Shown: piece after piece, positions 24,600 through 33,813 of the stretch
How the letters are laid out: each line of letters opens with the position of its first letter
How positions within the stretch are numbered: position 1 is the first letter of the stretch
Source: Rhodococcus sp. 14-2470-1b
Lineage (GTDB): Bacteria; Actinomycetota; Actinomycetes; Mycobacteriales; Mycobacteriaceae
Length of the DNA: 64,000 bases
Assembly (NCBI RefSeq): GCF_002259415.1
Contig: NZ_NPFY01000011.1
Coordinates: forward strand, 372,001-436,000
Reading direction: 5' to 3'
Notes under the pieces: generated by a model
Told to the model about the DNA's origin: nothing
What the model saw: only the letters and a program-made list of their open reading frames with translations
Database searches by the model: none
Translations under genes and position numbers: made by a program

Positions 24600-25502
24600 G
24601 TGCCTGACAACAAACAGCGACGCGTCATTCTCACCGGCGGAAACACCGGAATCGGTTACTTCACCGCGCTCCAGTTGGTGAAGCAAGGCGACCACGTGAC
24701 CTTGGCCTGCCGCAACCTGGACAAGGCCAAGACAGCGGCGGACAAGATTGCCGCAGAAACCAACAGCACCGGCGGCGTCGTGGACACTGCCGAACTCGAT
24801 CTGGCCGATCTGAGCTCGGTGCGTGATTTCGCGGCGTCGGCTCCTGACCGCGTCGACGTCCTCATCAACAACGCAGGCGTCATGATGCCTGCGACGCGGC
24901 GCGAGACCGTCGACGGCTTCGAACTTCAATTCGGCACCAACCACCTCGGCCACTTCGCGTTGACCGGCCACCTGCTTCCGAAGCTCCGCGCGTCGGACAA
25001 GGCCACCGTCGTCACCGTCTCCTCGGTCGCCCACAAGCAAGCACCGAAACTGGATTTCGACGATCTGCAGGCCACGCGCGGGTACAACCCGCAGCGGGGT
25101 TACGCCAACTCCAAGTTGTCGAATCTGCTGTTCGCACTGGAACTTCAGCGCCGTCTCGATGCCGCGAAGATCGACATCACGAGCAACGCCGCCCACCCCG
25201 GCATTTCGTCGACCGAGTTGTACTCGAGTCCCGACGGCCTGGGAAGTTCCAAGATTGCGTCCCTCGTCGCGGCCGTCGGGCTGCCGATCATCTCGCAGTC
25301 CGCAAAAGCCGGCGCACTTCCTACCCTCCACGCACTCGAGAAGGGTGGACCGGGGTCGTACACAGGCCCGAAGTGGTTGTTCGAGTCCCGTGGCGCTCCC
25401 GCACCGGCAAAGCTCTCCGGCAAGGCCAAAGACCGCCAGCTCGCCGAAAAGCTCTGGGAAGCTAGTGAACGACTCACCGGAGTCGTATACGACCTCGGCT
25501 GA
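24600..25502 (+). CDS. Short-chain dehydrogenase/reductase
   Basis: 300 aa NADP-dependent SDR of the retinol-dehydrogenase/WWOX-like type. Cofactor motif TGGNTGIG (residues 12-19) with CRNLDKA after strand 2 (Arg favours NADP), NNAGVM, catalytic Ser in VVTVSSVAHK, and YANSK with Tyr and Lys of the active site. Substrate not deducible. GTG start at 24600; no strong ribosome site, so it may be leaderless. Convergent with the GDPD gene, 16 bases apart. Confidence 0.88.
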   Translation: MPDNKQRRVILTGGNTGIGYFTALQLVKQGDHVTLACRNLDKAKTAADKIAAETNSTGGVVDTAELDLADLSSVRDFAASAPDRVDVLINNAGVMMPATRRETVDGFELQFGTNHLGHFALTGHLLPKLRASDKATVVTVSSVAHKQAPKLDFDDLQATRGYNPQRGYANSKLSNLLFALELQRRLDAAKIDITSNAAHPGISSTELYSSPDGLGSSKIASLVAAVGLPIISQSAKAGALPTLHALEKGGPGSYTGPKWLFESRGAPAPAKLSGKAKDRQLAEKLWEASERLTGVVYDLG

Positions 25503-25518
25503 CGCACCGACGTGCGGG

Positions 25519-26604
25519 TCAGCCGCCTACCTTGACCGGAGCGGGTAGCGGCATACCCCTGTCGCTCAGCACCGCGCGCAACCGGTCCGGGTAATCGGTG
25601 ATGATCCCGTCGACTCCCATGTCCAGCAAGACGTTCATGGTCTCGGGGTCGTCGACTGTCCACGGAATGACCTGAATTCCAGCGGCATGGGCGTCGTCGA
25701 TCATCTTCTGGGTCACGTACAGCTCGAAGTCCGGGTCACTTACCTTGCCGCTCTGTGGATTTCCCTGAACCGGCGAGAATCCGGACGCGCCGAACGAGCG
25801 GATTGCGGCAATCGGGTCACCGTCGAAATCGTCGATATCCAAGCCACCGAGCCACGGCGATCTCCCGGACTGACCGATCTGCAGAAAGTCACCGTTCGTC
25901 AAAGCGACGGTCGGTAGCGCAGGTTCCACTTCCCGGACCCGCTGCAGCGCGCCCCAGTCGAAGCTCTGGATCGTCACTCTGTCGAGCATCCCAGCGGCCC
26001 GGATGGTGCCGAGAACGGTGTCGACGAACTGCTCACGAGGTGCCGTCTCCGTCGGGCTTGCCGCTTCGACCTTGGTTTCGACATTCAGTTTGATCCCGGG
26101 GGCACTGGCGGCAAGTTCGAGAACGTCGGCCAACGTCGGCATCCGCGCACCCGGCACCGTTCGTTGCTCCGGATAGTCCGCCAGCTGCAACGTCCCACAG
26201 TCCAGGCTCCGAATCTGCGCCAGAGTCAACGTGTTCACGTACTTGCCGACGTAGGGGAACTCGGGATCCTGCTCGACGACAGGTGCCGTGTCCAGACATT
26301 TCTTCGACGAGACCTGCCGATCATGGGTGACGACGGCAATCCCGTCCTCGGTGATCTGCGTGTCCAGTTCCAGCGTGGTCACGCCGAGCTCCAGTGCAGT
26401 GGTGAACGATTCGAGGGTGCTCTCGGAGACGAGGCCGAGTCCACCCCGGTGCGCCTGTAGATCGAACTCGCCGTTCGACGACTGAGGTCGAGGGTCCGGC
26501 GACCGGTCCGCTTCGGCCGACGAACATGCAGTGAAGGTGACCGCTGCCAGCATGGACAGTGCGACCACGGTTAGGGCGAGCGTGGCACCTGGTAGTCGTC
26601 GCAT
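25519..26604 (-). CDS. Glycerophosphodiester phosphodiesterase, lipoprotein
   Basis: 361 aa secreted GDPD that would hydrolyse glycerophosphodiesters to sn-glycerol-3-phosphate plus alcohol. Lipoprotein signal ending in FTAC (Cys28), Ser/Pro linker, then a TIM barrel with AHRGG, ESTLESF, ELDTQITEDGIAVVTHD, NVETKVEA, IQSFDW and DGIITDYP. The catalytic His pair and metal-binding Glu/Asp are present. Start ATG 26604 places the signal peptide correctly; the open frame extends 19 codons further without signal character. Confidence 0.9.
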   Translation of the reverse strand: MRRLPGATLALTVVALSMLAAVTFTACSSAEADRSPDPRPQSSNGEFDLQAHRGGLGLVSESTLESFTTALELGVTTLELDTQITEDGIAVVTHDRQVSSKKCLDTAPVVEQDPEFPYVGKYVNTLTLAQIRSLDCGTLQLADYPEQRTVPGARMPTLADVLELAASAPGIKLNVETKVEAASPTETAPREQFVDTVLGTIRAAGMLDRVTIQSFDWGALQRVREVEPALPTVALTNGDFLQIGQSGRSPWLGGLDIDDFDGDPIAAIRSFGASGFSPVQGNPQSGKVSDPDFELYVTQKMIDDAHAAGIQVIPWTVDDPETMNVLLDMGVDGIITDYPDRLRAVLSDRGMPLPAPVKVGG

Positions 26605-26644
26605 GACATTCGACGCTAGGGGTGAGAAGCGTCGACTTCGTGAA

Positions 26645-27166
26645 CTAGAGCTTCCCCGCACCCTTCAGGTAAGTGACTACAGGCGCACGGAACACCTCCG
26701 CGCGTGCGGCGCGAGACCCGAGAGCCACCGTCACCAATCCCTCGCACAACGCGATGTAGCCGGCACCGACGTCGGTATCACCGAACAGTTCGACGGCACC
26801 AGGCCCCGAGAACAGGCTGCCCGCCAGCGCGGCGCGGTCGGCGTCGGACACCGTCGGGTCGAGCATCAGCACGTGGCGGGCGCGTAGTTGGGCGGCCCGC
26901 TCCGTGACGAGATGGTCCAGATACCGCACCGTCACCTCCACCGGATCACCCTCGACGGTCGACATCTGGGTGAACTCGGCTCGCGACGTGTCGGTTATCC
27001 GGGCGATCACGGCAGCGAACAGATCGGCTTTCGATCGGAAGTAGTACGACGTCGATCCGGCCGGCAGCGCCATCGCGTCGTCGAGCTTGCGGTGGGTCAG
27101 TGCCCGGAGTCCCGAGTCGGCGATAACGTCGATCGCCGCGTCCGCAATCGCGGATCTTCTGTCCAT
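26645..27166 (-). CDS. TetR-family transcriptional regulator
   Basis: 173 aa. N-terminal HTH of TetR type (AIADAAIDVIADSGLRALTH, then LPAGSTSYYFRSKADLFAAV). The C-terminal ligand domain is helical and short. Divergent from zapE with a perfect 16-bp palindrome between them, the probable operator. The ligand is unknown; likely autorepressor and possibly regulator of the plus-strand gene. Confidence 0.88.
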   Translation of the reverse strand: MDRRSAIADAAIDVIADSGLRALTHRKLDDAMALPAGSTSYYFRSKADLFAAVIARITDTSRAEFTQMSTVEGDPVEVTVRYLDHLVTERAAQLRARHVLMLDPTVSDADRAALAGSLFSGPGAVELFGDTDVGAGYIALCEGLVTVALGSRAARAEVFRAPVVTYLKGAGKL

Positions 27167-27189
27167 GGCATCGATCGTACCGCGAAACC

Positions 27190-27205
27190 CTCTACATATG
27201 TAGAG
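27190..27205 (+). promoter_or_regulatory. Palindromic operator between tetR and zapE
   Basis: Perfect 16-bp palindrome CTCTACATATGTAGAG, 24 bp from the regulator start and 8 bp from the zapE ATG. Position and symmetry fit a TetR operator overlapping the promoters. Confidence 0.6.
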
Positions 27206-27213
27206 TTCCCTTC

Positions 27214-28164
27214 ATGAGGCCACCGGTATCCCGTGATGCGTTCGCTGCCGACTTCGAGCTGGACCCGTCCCAGCGATCCGCCGTGGACATTCTCACCCGA
27301 GCCGAGGAACTCGGCCTGTACCTCTGGGGACCCGTCGGACGCGGAAAGACCTGGCTGTTGGACAAGTACTTCGACGCCGCACCGGAGCCGAAGAAACGTT
27401 TTCACTTCCACACCTTCTTCCGCGACCTGCACGCGTCGTACTTCGTTCATCGTTTTCAGCTCGAACCGACGCTCGACGCGTTACTCGGCCGCACCCGATT
27501 GCTGTGCTTCGACGAATTCCACGTGCACGACATCGGCGACGCACGGCTCATCGCCAGGATGCTCGACGCCCTCGTGACCCAAGGCGTCGCCCTTGTCGCG
27601 ACGTCCAACTACCCACCCGACGGCTTACTGCCCAACCCGTTGTTTCACGACGCCTTCGTCCCGACCATCGAGGTTCTGAAAGCGAATCTCCGAGTGGTGT
27701 GCGTCGACGGACCCGTGGACTACCGCACCCTCGGCGATGCCGTCCCGAAGAGTTCGGGATTCACAGCCGGAAGCTGGTCCATCACCGAATCTGCCGCAGG
27801 AGAATCCTTCGTGGACCTCTGCGAGGCCCCGAGGTCGACGGGCGATTACCTGGCCGTCGTCGATCGTCTCGACGCGGGCGCGGAGCTGACCATCACGCAG
27901 ATTCCTGCACTGGCCGATGCGTCGGACGATGCTGTTCGGAGATTCTCGAACCTCGTGGACATCCTGTACGACGCGGACATCCGGACTCGATTTCAGGCGC
28001 GGGTCCCGCTGGAGAAGTTCGCCGACGGCCGACGGGAGACCTTCGGCTTGATCCCGTCGGGGAGTATCGACCTGGAGAGAACGCTGAGCCGGTTGAGTCA
28101 GCTTCGGCATTCCGGAGCATCGAACGTTGCGGAGCCGAGAAGTAAGGGAGACGCCCACAGCTGA
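27214..28164 (+). CDS. zapE: ZapE/AFG1-like ATPase
   Basis: 316 aa P-loop ATPase of the ZapE (YhcM)/AFG1 family, in other bacteria linked to Z-ring constriction. Walker A GPVGRGKT (about residues 33-40), Walker B LLCFDEFHV, sensor motif ATSNYPPDGLLP. Actinobacterial members, as here, have a shorter N-terminus. The ATG follows the palindrome with almost no leader, so the mRNA may be leaderless. Role in an actinobacterium is by homology only. Confidence 0.88.
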   Translation: MRPPVSRDAFAADFELDPSQRSAVDILTRAEELGLYLWGPVGRGKTWLLDKYFDAAPEPKKRFHFHTFFRDLHASYFVHRFQLEPTLDALLGRTRLLCFDEFHVHDIGDARLIARMLDALVTQGVALVATSNYPPDGLLPNPLFHDAFVPTIEVLKANLRVVCVDGPVDYRTLGDAVPKSSGFTAGSWSITESAAGESFVDLCEAPRSTGDYLAVVDRLDAGAELTITQIPALADASDDAVRRFSNLVDILYDADIRTRFQARVPLEKFADGRRETFGLIPSGSIDLERTLSRLSQLRHSGASNVAEPRSKGDAHS

Positions 28165-28363
28165 CGGCGGTCGGGGGCGACAGCAGCCGCGGGCGTCTCA
28201 TCCATCATTCGCCGCAGGTGAAAGGCTGGATGGGTCCGGATCGAAACTTTTTCGAAAGTTTTTCTGGACGCGCCTGGAATACTGCCGACCACACCCCCGT
28301 TGGAGTAGAAGTCAATGCAAACGCATGAAAATGCGCTTGATGGATTCGGCCAGGGAGCACACC

Positions 28364-29455
28364 ATGCAGTTCGGAATCTTCACCGTCGGCGACGTGACAG
28401 TCGACCCCACGACAGGTCGCGCACCCACCGAAAACGAGCGGATCAAGGCCATGGTCACCATCGCCAAGCACGCCGAAGAGGTCGGTCTCGACGTGTTCGC
28501 GACCGGTGAGCACCACAACCGGCCGTTCGTGCCGTCGTCGCCGACGACGATGCTCGGGTACGTCGCCGCCCAGACCGACAACCTGATCCTCTCCACGTCG
28601 ACGACCCTCATCACAACCAACGACCCAGTGAAGATCGCCGAGGACTACGCGATGCTGCAGCATCTGTCCGACGGCCGCGTCGACCTGATCATGGGGCGCG
28701 GTAACACTGCACCCGTCTACCCGTGGTTCGGCAAGGACATTCGGCAAGGCATTCCGCTCGCGCTCGAGAACTACCAGCTTCTGCGACGGCTGTGGACCGA
28801 GGACGTCGTGACGTGGAAGGGAAACTTCCGCACTCCGCTCGACAGCTTCACTTCCACGCCTCGCCCGCTGGACGACATCCCACCGTTCGTGTGGCACGGC
28901 TCGATCCGGAGCCCTGAGATCGCGGAGATCGCCGCGTACCACGGTGACGGATTCTTCGCCAACAACATCTTCTGGCCGAAAGAGCACTACATCCAGCTCA
29001 TCAACCTCTACCGCGAGCGTTACGAGCACTACGGACACGGCCGAGCAGACCAGGCCATCGTCGGCCTCGGCGGTCAAGTGTTCATGCGCAAGAACAGCCA
29101 GGACGCGGTGAACGAATTCCGGCCGTACTTCGACAACGCACCCGTCTACGGACACGGCCCGACGATGGAGGAATTCACCGAGCAGACACCGCTGACCGTC
29201 GGCTCGCCGCAGCAGGTCATCGAGAAGACGCTCGCGTTCGCGGACTTCTTCGGCGATTACCAGCGCCAACTGTTCCTGATGGATCACGCCGGTCTGCCGC
29301 TGAAGACGGTGCTCGAGCAGCTCGATCTATTGGGCGAGGACGTCGTGCCGACACTGCGCGCGGAGTTCGCTGCACGACGACCGGCCGGGGTTCCCGAGAA
29401 CCCTCCCACCCACGCGAGCATGCTCGCCGAGAAGGAGACCGCCGTTGCCGTCTAG
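28364..29455 (+). CDS. LLM-class FMN-dependent oxidoreductase (CE1758-like)
   Basis: 363 aa bacterial-luciferase-like monooxygenase. Begins MQFGIFTVGDV, then GLDVFATGEHH, STSTTLITTNDPVKIAEDYA, DLIMGRGN, TPLTVGSPQQVIEKT, as in the CE1758 subfamily. Would use reduced FMN from a separate reductase; substrate unknown. GGGAG lies six bases before ATG 28364. The MarR gene overlaps its end, and the pair followed by pirin forms a likely operon 28364-30870. The leader 28165-28363 shows no gene. Confidence 0.9.
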   Translation: MQFGIFTVGDVTVDPTTGRAPTENERIKAMVTIAKHAEEVGLDVFATGEHHNRPFVPSSPTTMLGYVAAQTDNLILSTSTTLITTNDPVKIAEDYAMLQHLSDGRVDLIMGRGNTAPVYPWFGKDIRQGIPLALENYQLLRRLWTEDVVTWKGNFRTPLDSFTSTPRPLDDIPPFVWHGSIRSPEIAEIAAYHGDGFFANNIFWPKEHYIQLINLYRERYEHYGHGRADQAIVGLGGQVFMRKNSQDAVNEFRPYFDNAPVYGHGPTMEEFTEQTPLTVGSPQQVIEKTLAFADFFGDYQRQLFLMDHAGLPLKTVLEQLDLLGEDVVPTLRAEFAARRPAGVPENPPTHASMLAEKETAVAV

Positions 29456-29894
29456 CACCGAACTGTCGGTCGTCGCCTGGGAGTCGCTCTTTCGCTCCCA
29501 GGTGGCGCTGATGCGCAAGTTCACCGCCGACGATATCTGGGGTCCGATCAGCCTGCGTGAATACGACGTGCTGTTCACGCTCAGCAGTTGCCCGGCGCGG
29601 AAATCGCGTCTACACGACCTCAACGCCGAGATCCTGTTGACGCAACCCTCGCTCAGTCGACTCTGTGAACGGCTGGAGAAACTCGGGTTCGTCACACGCG
29701 AACCGGACCCGAACGACAAACGCGGAACCGTCGTCGGCCTCACCGACGACGGCCTCGCTGTGCAACGGGAGATCGGACGGAAGCACGCGTCGCGCATCAG
29801 GAGATACGTCGGCGACGCGTTGACCGACGAGGAATTGCGAACACTGACGGCACTGTGCACCAAACTGAGGCTCGCGCAGAAAGACATCTCATGA
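29445..29894 (+). CDS. MarR-family transcriptional regulator
   Basis: 149 aa winged-helix regulator: dimerisation helix, HTH with LLTQPSLSRLCERLEKLGFV, and wing EPDPNDKRGTVVGLT with the conserved DxR. Start is TTG 29445 (AAGGAGAC seven bases upstream), overlapping the monooxygenase end by 11 bases. Probably controls this operon in response to an aromatic or oxidised compound; inferred from position. Confidence 0.88.
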   Translation: MPSSTELSVVAWESLFRSQVALMRKFTADDIWGPISLREYDVLFTLSSCPARKSRLHDLNAEILLTQPSLSRLCERLEKLGFVTREPDPNDKRGTVVGLTDDGLAVQREIGRKHASRIRRYVGDALTDEELRTLTALCTKLRLAQKDIS

Positions 29895-29907
29895 CAGGCG
29901 GCTATCG

Positions 29908-30870
29908 ATGAACCTCGAGATCATCACTCCACGCGACGTTCCACTCGGCGGCCCTCGCGCCATGAACGTCCGGCGAACGCTACCGACGAAACAGCGAACC
30001 CTGATCGGCGCGTGGTGTTTTGCCGATCACTACGGTCCCGACGACGTAGCCGCGTCCGGCGGGATGGACGTCCCGCCGCACCCCCACACCGGGCTGCAGA
30101 CCGTGAGCTGGTTGTTCACCGGAGAGATCGAGCACCGTGACAGCATCGGCTCGCACGCACTCGTCCACCCCGGCGAGCTGAACCTCATGACCGCGGGCCG
30201 CGGAATTTCGCACTCGGAGGTCTCGACCGACAACACCCGAATTCTGCACGGCATGCAGCTGTGGGTCGCACTACCCGGGTCCGCTCGATTCACGGCGCCG
30301 GACTTTCAGCACTACGTCCCCGACGCCGTGACGACGGGCGGAGCAGAGCTGCGAGTGTTCCTGGGATCTCTCGCGGGCCGGACGTCCCCCGTCCCGACCT
30401 TCACACCGCTCCTCGGTGCCGAGATCGTCCTTGCCGCAGGGAGTGCCGTCCAACTCGACGTCGACGAGGACTTCGAGCACGGCATCATCGTCGACCAGGG
30501 CTCGGTGAACGTGGAGGCTGTCGCCCCAGCTGACCACGCAGATACCGAGGGTGCGAAATCCGGCACCCTTGCCCGAGCCGAATTGGGGTACCTCCAACCC
30601 GGCAATCGCGCCATCACCCTGCGGAACTCGGGCACCGATGATGCACGAATGCTGCTACTCGGCGGGCCACCGTTCGGCGAAGAAGTAGTGATGTGGTGGA
30701 ACTTCATGGGCCGCACCCACGACGACATCGTGGCCTACCGCGAGGCCTGGGCAGGAGCGGAGCATGCGGAACGGGACGACCAGTTCGGCACGGTCGACGG
30801 GTACCGGATACCGGGGTTCAGACTTCCTGCGCCCGAACTACCGAATGCTCGCATCGCCCCGAGACACTGA
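29908..30870 (+). CDS. Pirin-family protein
   Basis: 320 aa bicupin. N-terminal cupin carries the metal/quercetinase-like motif HPHTGLQTVSWLFTGEIEH and HPGELNLMTAGRGISHSE, with the three His and one Glu of pirins. Bacterial pirins act as quercetin dioxygenases or as redox-linked regulators. Starts 13 bases after the MarR stop. Context with an FMN monooxygenase suggests aromatic or oxidative metabolism. Confidence 0.9.
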   Translation: MNLEIITPRDVPLGGPRAMNVRRTLPTKQRTLIGAWCFADHYGPDDVAASGGMDVPPHPHTGLQTVSWLFTGEIEHRDSIGSHALVHPGELNLMTAGRGISHSEVSTDNTRILHGMQLWVALPGSARFTAPDFQHYVPDAVTTGGAELRVFLGSLAGRTSPVPTFTPLLGAEIVLAAGSAVQLDVDEDFEHGIIVDQGSVNVEAVAPADHADTEGAKSGTLARAELGYLQPGNRAITLRNSGTDDARMLLLGGPPFGEEVVMWWNFMGRTHDDIVAYREAWAGAEHAERDDQFGTVDGYRIPGFRLPAPELPNARIAPRH

Positions 30871-30902
30871 GGTGCGAGCGCTGCCAAGCTCTGGCTCGAG
30901 CC

Positions 30903-31436
30903 TCAGAAGAGGGTGGCGACCTCGTCGAGGGATTCGCTGCGGGCAGGTGCGGCAGCAGCGGGCGCACTGGCAGCGGTAGCAACAGGTTTGCTGGGGCCCG
31001 CTTTGCCCGAGGCGACGGCACGGGCAGCTTCACCGGCAAGTGCGTCGGCGGCCTCGTTGAAGTGGTTGCCGACATGTCCACGGACCCAGCGGAATCGGAC
31101 GGGTCCGCTGCGGTCCGTGATTGCTCGATCGATGCTCTGCACCAATTCCAGGTTGCGCACCGGCGATCCGCCCGCGGTTTTCCAGCCCTTGCGCTTCCAC
31201 CCCGGCAGCCACTCCGAGGCGCACTTGATGGCGTACTGCGAATCCGACTCGATGAGCATCGGCTCGTCACCGGGATGAGCGAGGATTGCCTCCAAAAGCG
31301 CTCGAAGCTCGGCTATCTGGTTGGTTCCCGACGCTTCTCCACCGGAGTTGGACGGCCCCGTGTGGTTGACCCAGGCCCAGCCGATGGCGCCACCCGGATT
31401 CCGCAGACACGAACCGTCAGTACTCACGATGATCAC
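30903..31436 (-). CDS. rnhA: Ribonuclease HI
   Basis: 177 aa enzyme cutting RNA in RNA-DNA hybrids. All four acidic residues are visible: D in STDGSCLRNPGG, E in AELRALLEA, D in ESDSQYAIK and D in NEAADALA; the handle region WKRKGWKT is present. The C-terminal 45 residues are Ala/Pro-rich (AASAPAAAAPARSESLDEV) and look like a flexible tail. GTG 31436 chosen so that the fold begins at IIVSTDGS; the frame runs upstream to 32021 only through repeat sequence and antisense to a neighbour. Confidence 0.9.
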   Translation of the reverse strand: MIIVSTDGSCLRNPGGAIGWAWVNHTGPSNSGGEASGTNQIAELRALLEAILAHPGDEPMLIESDSQYAIKCASEWLPGWKRKGWKTAGGSPVRNLELVQSIDRAITDRSGPVRFRWVRGHVGNHFNEAADALAGEAARAVASGKAGPSKPVATAASAPAAAAPARSESLDEVATLF

Positions 31437-31758
31437 GGGAAGGACCCTACTTCGCCCCACCGACAAACAACAGGCGCCGCGCAGGAGTGGAGCCGGCGGA
31501 ACGACCGGATAAGACAGGAGTGGAGCCTGCGGAACGACCGGGGAGGGCAGGAGTGGAGCCGGCGGAACGAACAGAAGGACAGGAGTGGAGCCGGCGGAAC
31601 GACCGAGGAGGGCAGGAGTGGAGCCGGCGGACCTCTGAATTCGAGGGCCGAGCCCCGCTCGAGGCCGTAAGGGTGTCCGAATGGGTAGTGTGGGAAAGCA
31701 TCCGAGACCGCACCCGTCAGGGTCGATCACACATTCGCACCGACCGAGGACTCGAATC
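31437..31758. other. Intergenic region made largely of repeats
   Basis: 322 bases between rnhA and the acrylyl-CoA reductase-like gene. 31484-31633 is the five-copy repeat array; the rest (31634-31758) contains the presumed promoter of the plus-strand gene but no recognisable boxes. Open frames here are produced by the 33-bp periodicity. Confidence 0.7.
31484..31633 (+). repeat. Tandem array of the dispersed repeat, five copies
   Basis: Core GGAGTGGAGCCGGCGGAACG plus ACC, starting at 31484, 31517, 31550, 31582 and 31615 (period 32-33 bp, last copy partial). The ten-base spacers are more variable than the cores. This is the densest site of the repeat family in the window. Confidence 0.9.
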
Positions 31759-32796
31759 GTGACAACTGCAGCACCAGGAGACTCCACCCCGTCGTCGTTC
31801 GAAGCACTGGTGGCAAGGGAAGCCGACGGGATCACGCTTTCGCGTGAACGCGTCGACGCTTCGTTTCTGCCGGACGTGTCGGGACCGTCCGTGACGATTG
31901 CGGTGGAGTTTTCGTCGGTCAACTTCAAGGATGCTCTGGCGATCACGCCGAAGGGTGGAGTCGTCCGCGAGTACCCCATCGTTCCTGGCATCGACATCGC
32001 GGGAACAGTTGCGGAGTCCACGTCGCCGGAGTTCGAGGTGGGTCAGCGCGTCGTTGCGCACGGGTACGACATCGGTACTGCGCAGCACGGTGGATACGCG
32101 GAGTTCGCGCGCGTTCCCGCCGAGTGGGTGGTGCCGTTGAACACCCTGTCGACGCGCGACGCCGCGGCCATCGGCACTGCGGGCTTCACCGCGGCACTGA
32201 GCGTTCGTGCACTGCAGACGGCGGGCGTGACTCCGTCCGACGGGCCGGTGTTGGTGACGGGTGCCAGCGGCGGAGTGGGGACCGTCAGCGTCGACCTCCT
32301 CTCGGCCGCAGGCTACGAAGTTGTTGCATCGTCCGGCAAGGAGGGCGCCACCGAACTGCTGACAGAGCTGGGTGCAACGCGGGTCATCGGCCGGCTGCCG
32401 GAGGATCCCGACGCCAAGCCGCGTCCGCTCGGCAGGGCGGAGTGGGGCGGCGTCGTCGACTGCGTCGGAGGCAAGACATTGGCACATGCGCTGAGCACGG
32501 TCCGGTACGGCGGCGCTGTCGCTGCGAGCGGCCTGACCGGGGGCGCGCAGTTGCCGACGACGGTGCTGCCGTTCATTCTCCGAGGCGTGTCTCTGCTCGG
32601 CATCGACTCCGTACTGCTCCCCATCGACGAGCGCCGGGCACTGTGGCAGAAGCTCGAAACCGAGCTGCGTCCGCAGCGTCTGTCGGCGCTCACCACCGAG
32701 GTGCCGGTGTCGGACGTCGAGAGTGCACTCGGTTCTATCTCCGGCGGGGGTGTCACCGGCCGAACGGTCGTCGCCGTCGCCGGAGGATTCGCGTAG
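31759..32796 (+). CDS. Acrylyl-CoA reductase-like medium-chain oxidoreductase (YhdH/AcuI family)
   Basis: 345 aa zinc-independent MDR protein. Features: VEFSSVNFKDALAITPKGGV, YPIVPGIDIAGTV, GYAEFARVP, nucleotide loop VTGASGGVGTVSVDLL, GGVVDCVGG and PFILRGVSLLGIDSV, all typical of YhdH/AcuI, which reduce acrylyl-CoA with NADPH. GTG 31759 chosen with GAGGA upstream. No propionate or DMSP genes nearby, so the physiological substrate is open. Confidence 0.9.
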   Translation: MTTAAPGDSTPSSFEALVAREADGITLSRERVDASFLPDVSGPSVTIAVEFSSVNFKDALAITPKGGVVREYPIVPGIDIAGTVAESTSPEFEVGQRVVAHGYDIGTAQHGGYAEFARVPAEWVVPLNTLSTRDAAAIGTAGFTAALSVRALQTAGVTPSDGPVLVTGASGGVGTVSVDLLSAAGYEVVASSGKEGATELLTELGATRVIGRLPEDPDAKPRPLGRAEWGGVVDCVGGKTLAHALSTVRYGGAVAASGLTGGAQLPTTVLPFILRGVSLLGIDSVLLPIDERRALWQKLETELRPQRLSALTTEVPVSDVESALGSISGGGVTGRTVVAVAGGFA

Positions 32797-32856
32797 GCCG
32801 CGGCGACCTGATCCAATTCCGGCGTGTCGGTCGGAGGGGATAAAGTCGGCGGCACG

Positions 32857-33813
32857 ATGTTCCCGAAGACCACGCCAGGCCTCTCATCGGCCGCCGAAGA
32901 CTGTGACGTCTCGACGGTGTACGAGTCGGCGTCCCCGCTGGACCCGATGGCGTGCCTCCGGGACCTACGCAGGGGCAAGGGGGACCCCACATTCGAGCGG
33001 GACAGCGCAGGCAGCGTCTGGCGAGCGTCGCGTCTTCCCTCCGGCCCGGTCACGTATCGGCTCACTCCGGTCTCGCGCACCGCGGTGCGGAGCCAGGCGT
33101 GGGGTCCCGGCGCCGAGGAGTTCGCAGCATTTCTGCCCGCTCTACTGGGCAGCGAGGACGACTCGTCGGGCTTCGCGCCGGAGCATCCGACGTTGAAGGA
33201 AGCTCACCGGCAGCATCCGCACCTGCGCCTTGGTCGGACCGGACTCGTCATGGAAGCCCTGGTGCCCGCAGTCCTCGAGCAGCGAGTACACGGATTGTCC
33301 GCATTTTCGTCGTGGCGCAGGCTGGTCACGAAGTTCGGCGAGCGGGCACCTGGGCCGACTCCGAAGCCGATGTTCGTTCCGCCCACTCCGGACGTCTGGC
33401 GCCGTATTCCCTCGTGGGAGTACCACCTCGCCAACGTCGATCCTGCACGTTCCAAGACCATCGTGCGATGCGCACAGGTAGCGCCGCGGATGGAGGAAGC
33501 GGCCTCGATGTCGTTCGCGGATGCGACGCGTCGCCTGCGGGCTGTCCCCGGGGTCGGTATCTGGACGGCAGCGGAAGTCGCGCAACGTGCCTTCGGCGAT
33601 CCCGACGCCTTGTCCGTGGGCGACTACCACTTGGCCGCTGTGGTCGGCTGGTCGCTTCTCGGTCGCCCCCTCGACGACGCCGGAATGATCGAATACATGA
33701 AACCGCTTGCACCGCATCGCTTTCGTGCCGTCAAGCTCCTTCAGATCAGCGGCCGGGCAGTCAAACCGAAATTCGGGCCACGCACACCGCTCGTCGACCA
33801 CACCTGGCATTAG
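32857..33813 (+). CDS. DNA-3-methyladenine glycosylase, AlkA-like (HhH-GPD)
   Basis: 318 aa base-excision repair glycosylase. HhH-GPD core: hairpin LRAVPGVGIWTAAEVAQRAF followed by GDPDALSVGDYHLA, where the Asp of VGDYH is the catalytic residue. The N-terminal 100 residues match the AlkA-like antiparallel-sheet domain. ATG 32857 preferred; GTG 32824 is an alternative with 11 more residues. Not linked to an Ada gene here. Confidence 0.87.
   Translation: MFPKTTPGLSSAAEDCDVSTVYESASPLDPMACLRDLRRGKGDPTFERDSAGSVWRASRLPSGPVTYRLTPVSRTAVRSQAWGPGAEEFAAFLPALLGSEDDSSGFAPEHPTLKEAHRQHPHLRLGRTGLVMEALVPAVLEQRVHGLSAFSSWRRLVTKFGERAPGPTPKPMFVPPTPDVWRRIPSWEYHLANVDPARSKTIVRCAQVAPRMEEAASMSFADATRRLRAVPGVGIWTAAEVAQRAFGDPDALSVGDYHLAAVVGWSLLGRPLDDAGMIEYMKPLAPHRFRAVKLLQISGRAVKPKFGPRTPLVDHTWH

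Noticed and set aside
31484-31633. Array considered as a CRISPR
   Set aside because: Spacers are only about ten bases and similar to each other, the core lacks CRISPR features, and no cas genes are present.
31437-32021. Upstream extension of the rnhA frame to 372 codons
   Set aside because: It runs through the repeat array and antisense to the reductase gene; the RNase H fold begins at the GTG at 31436.
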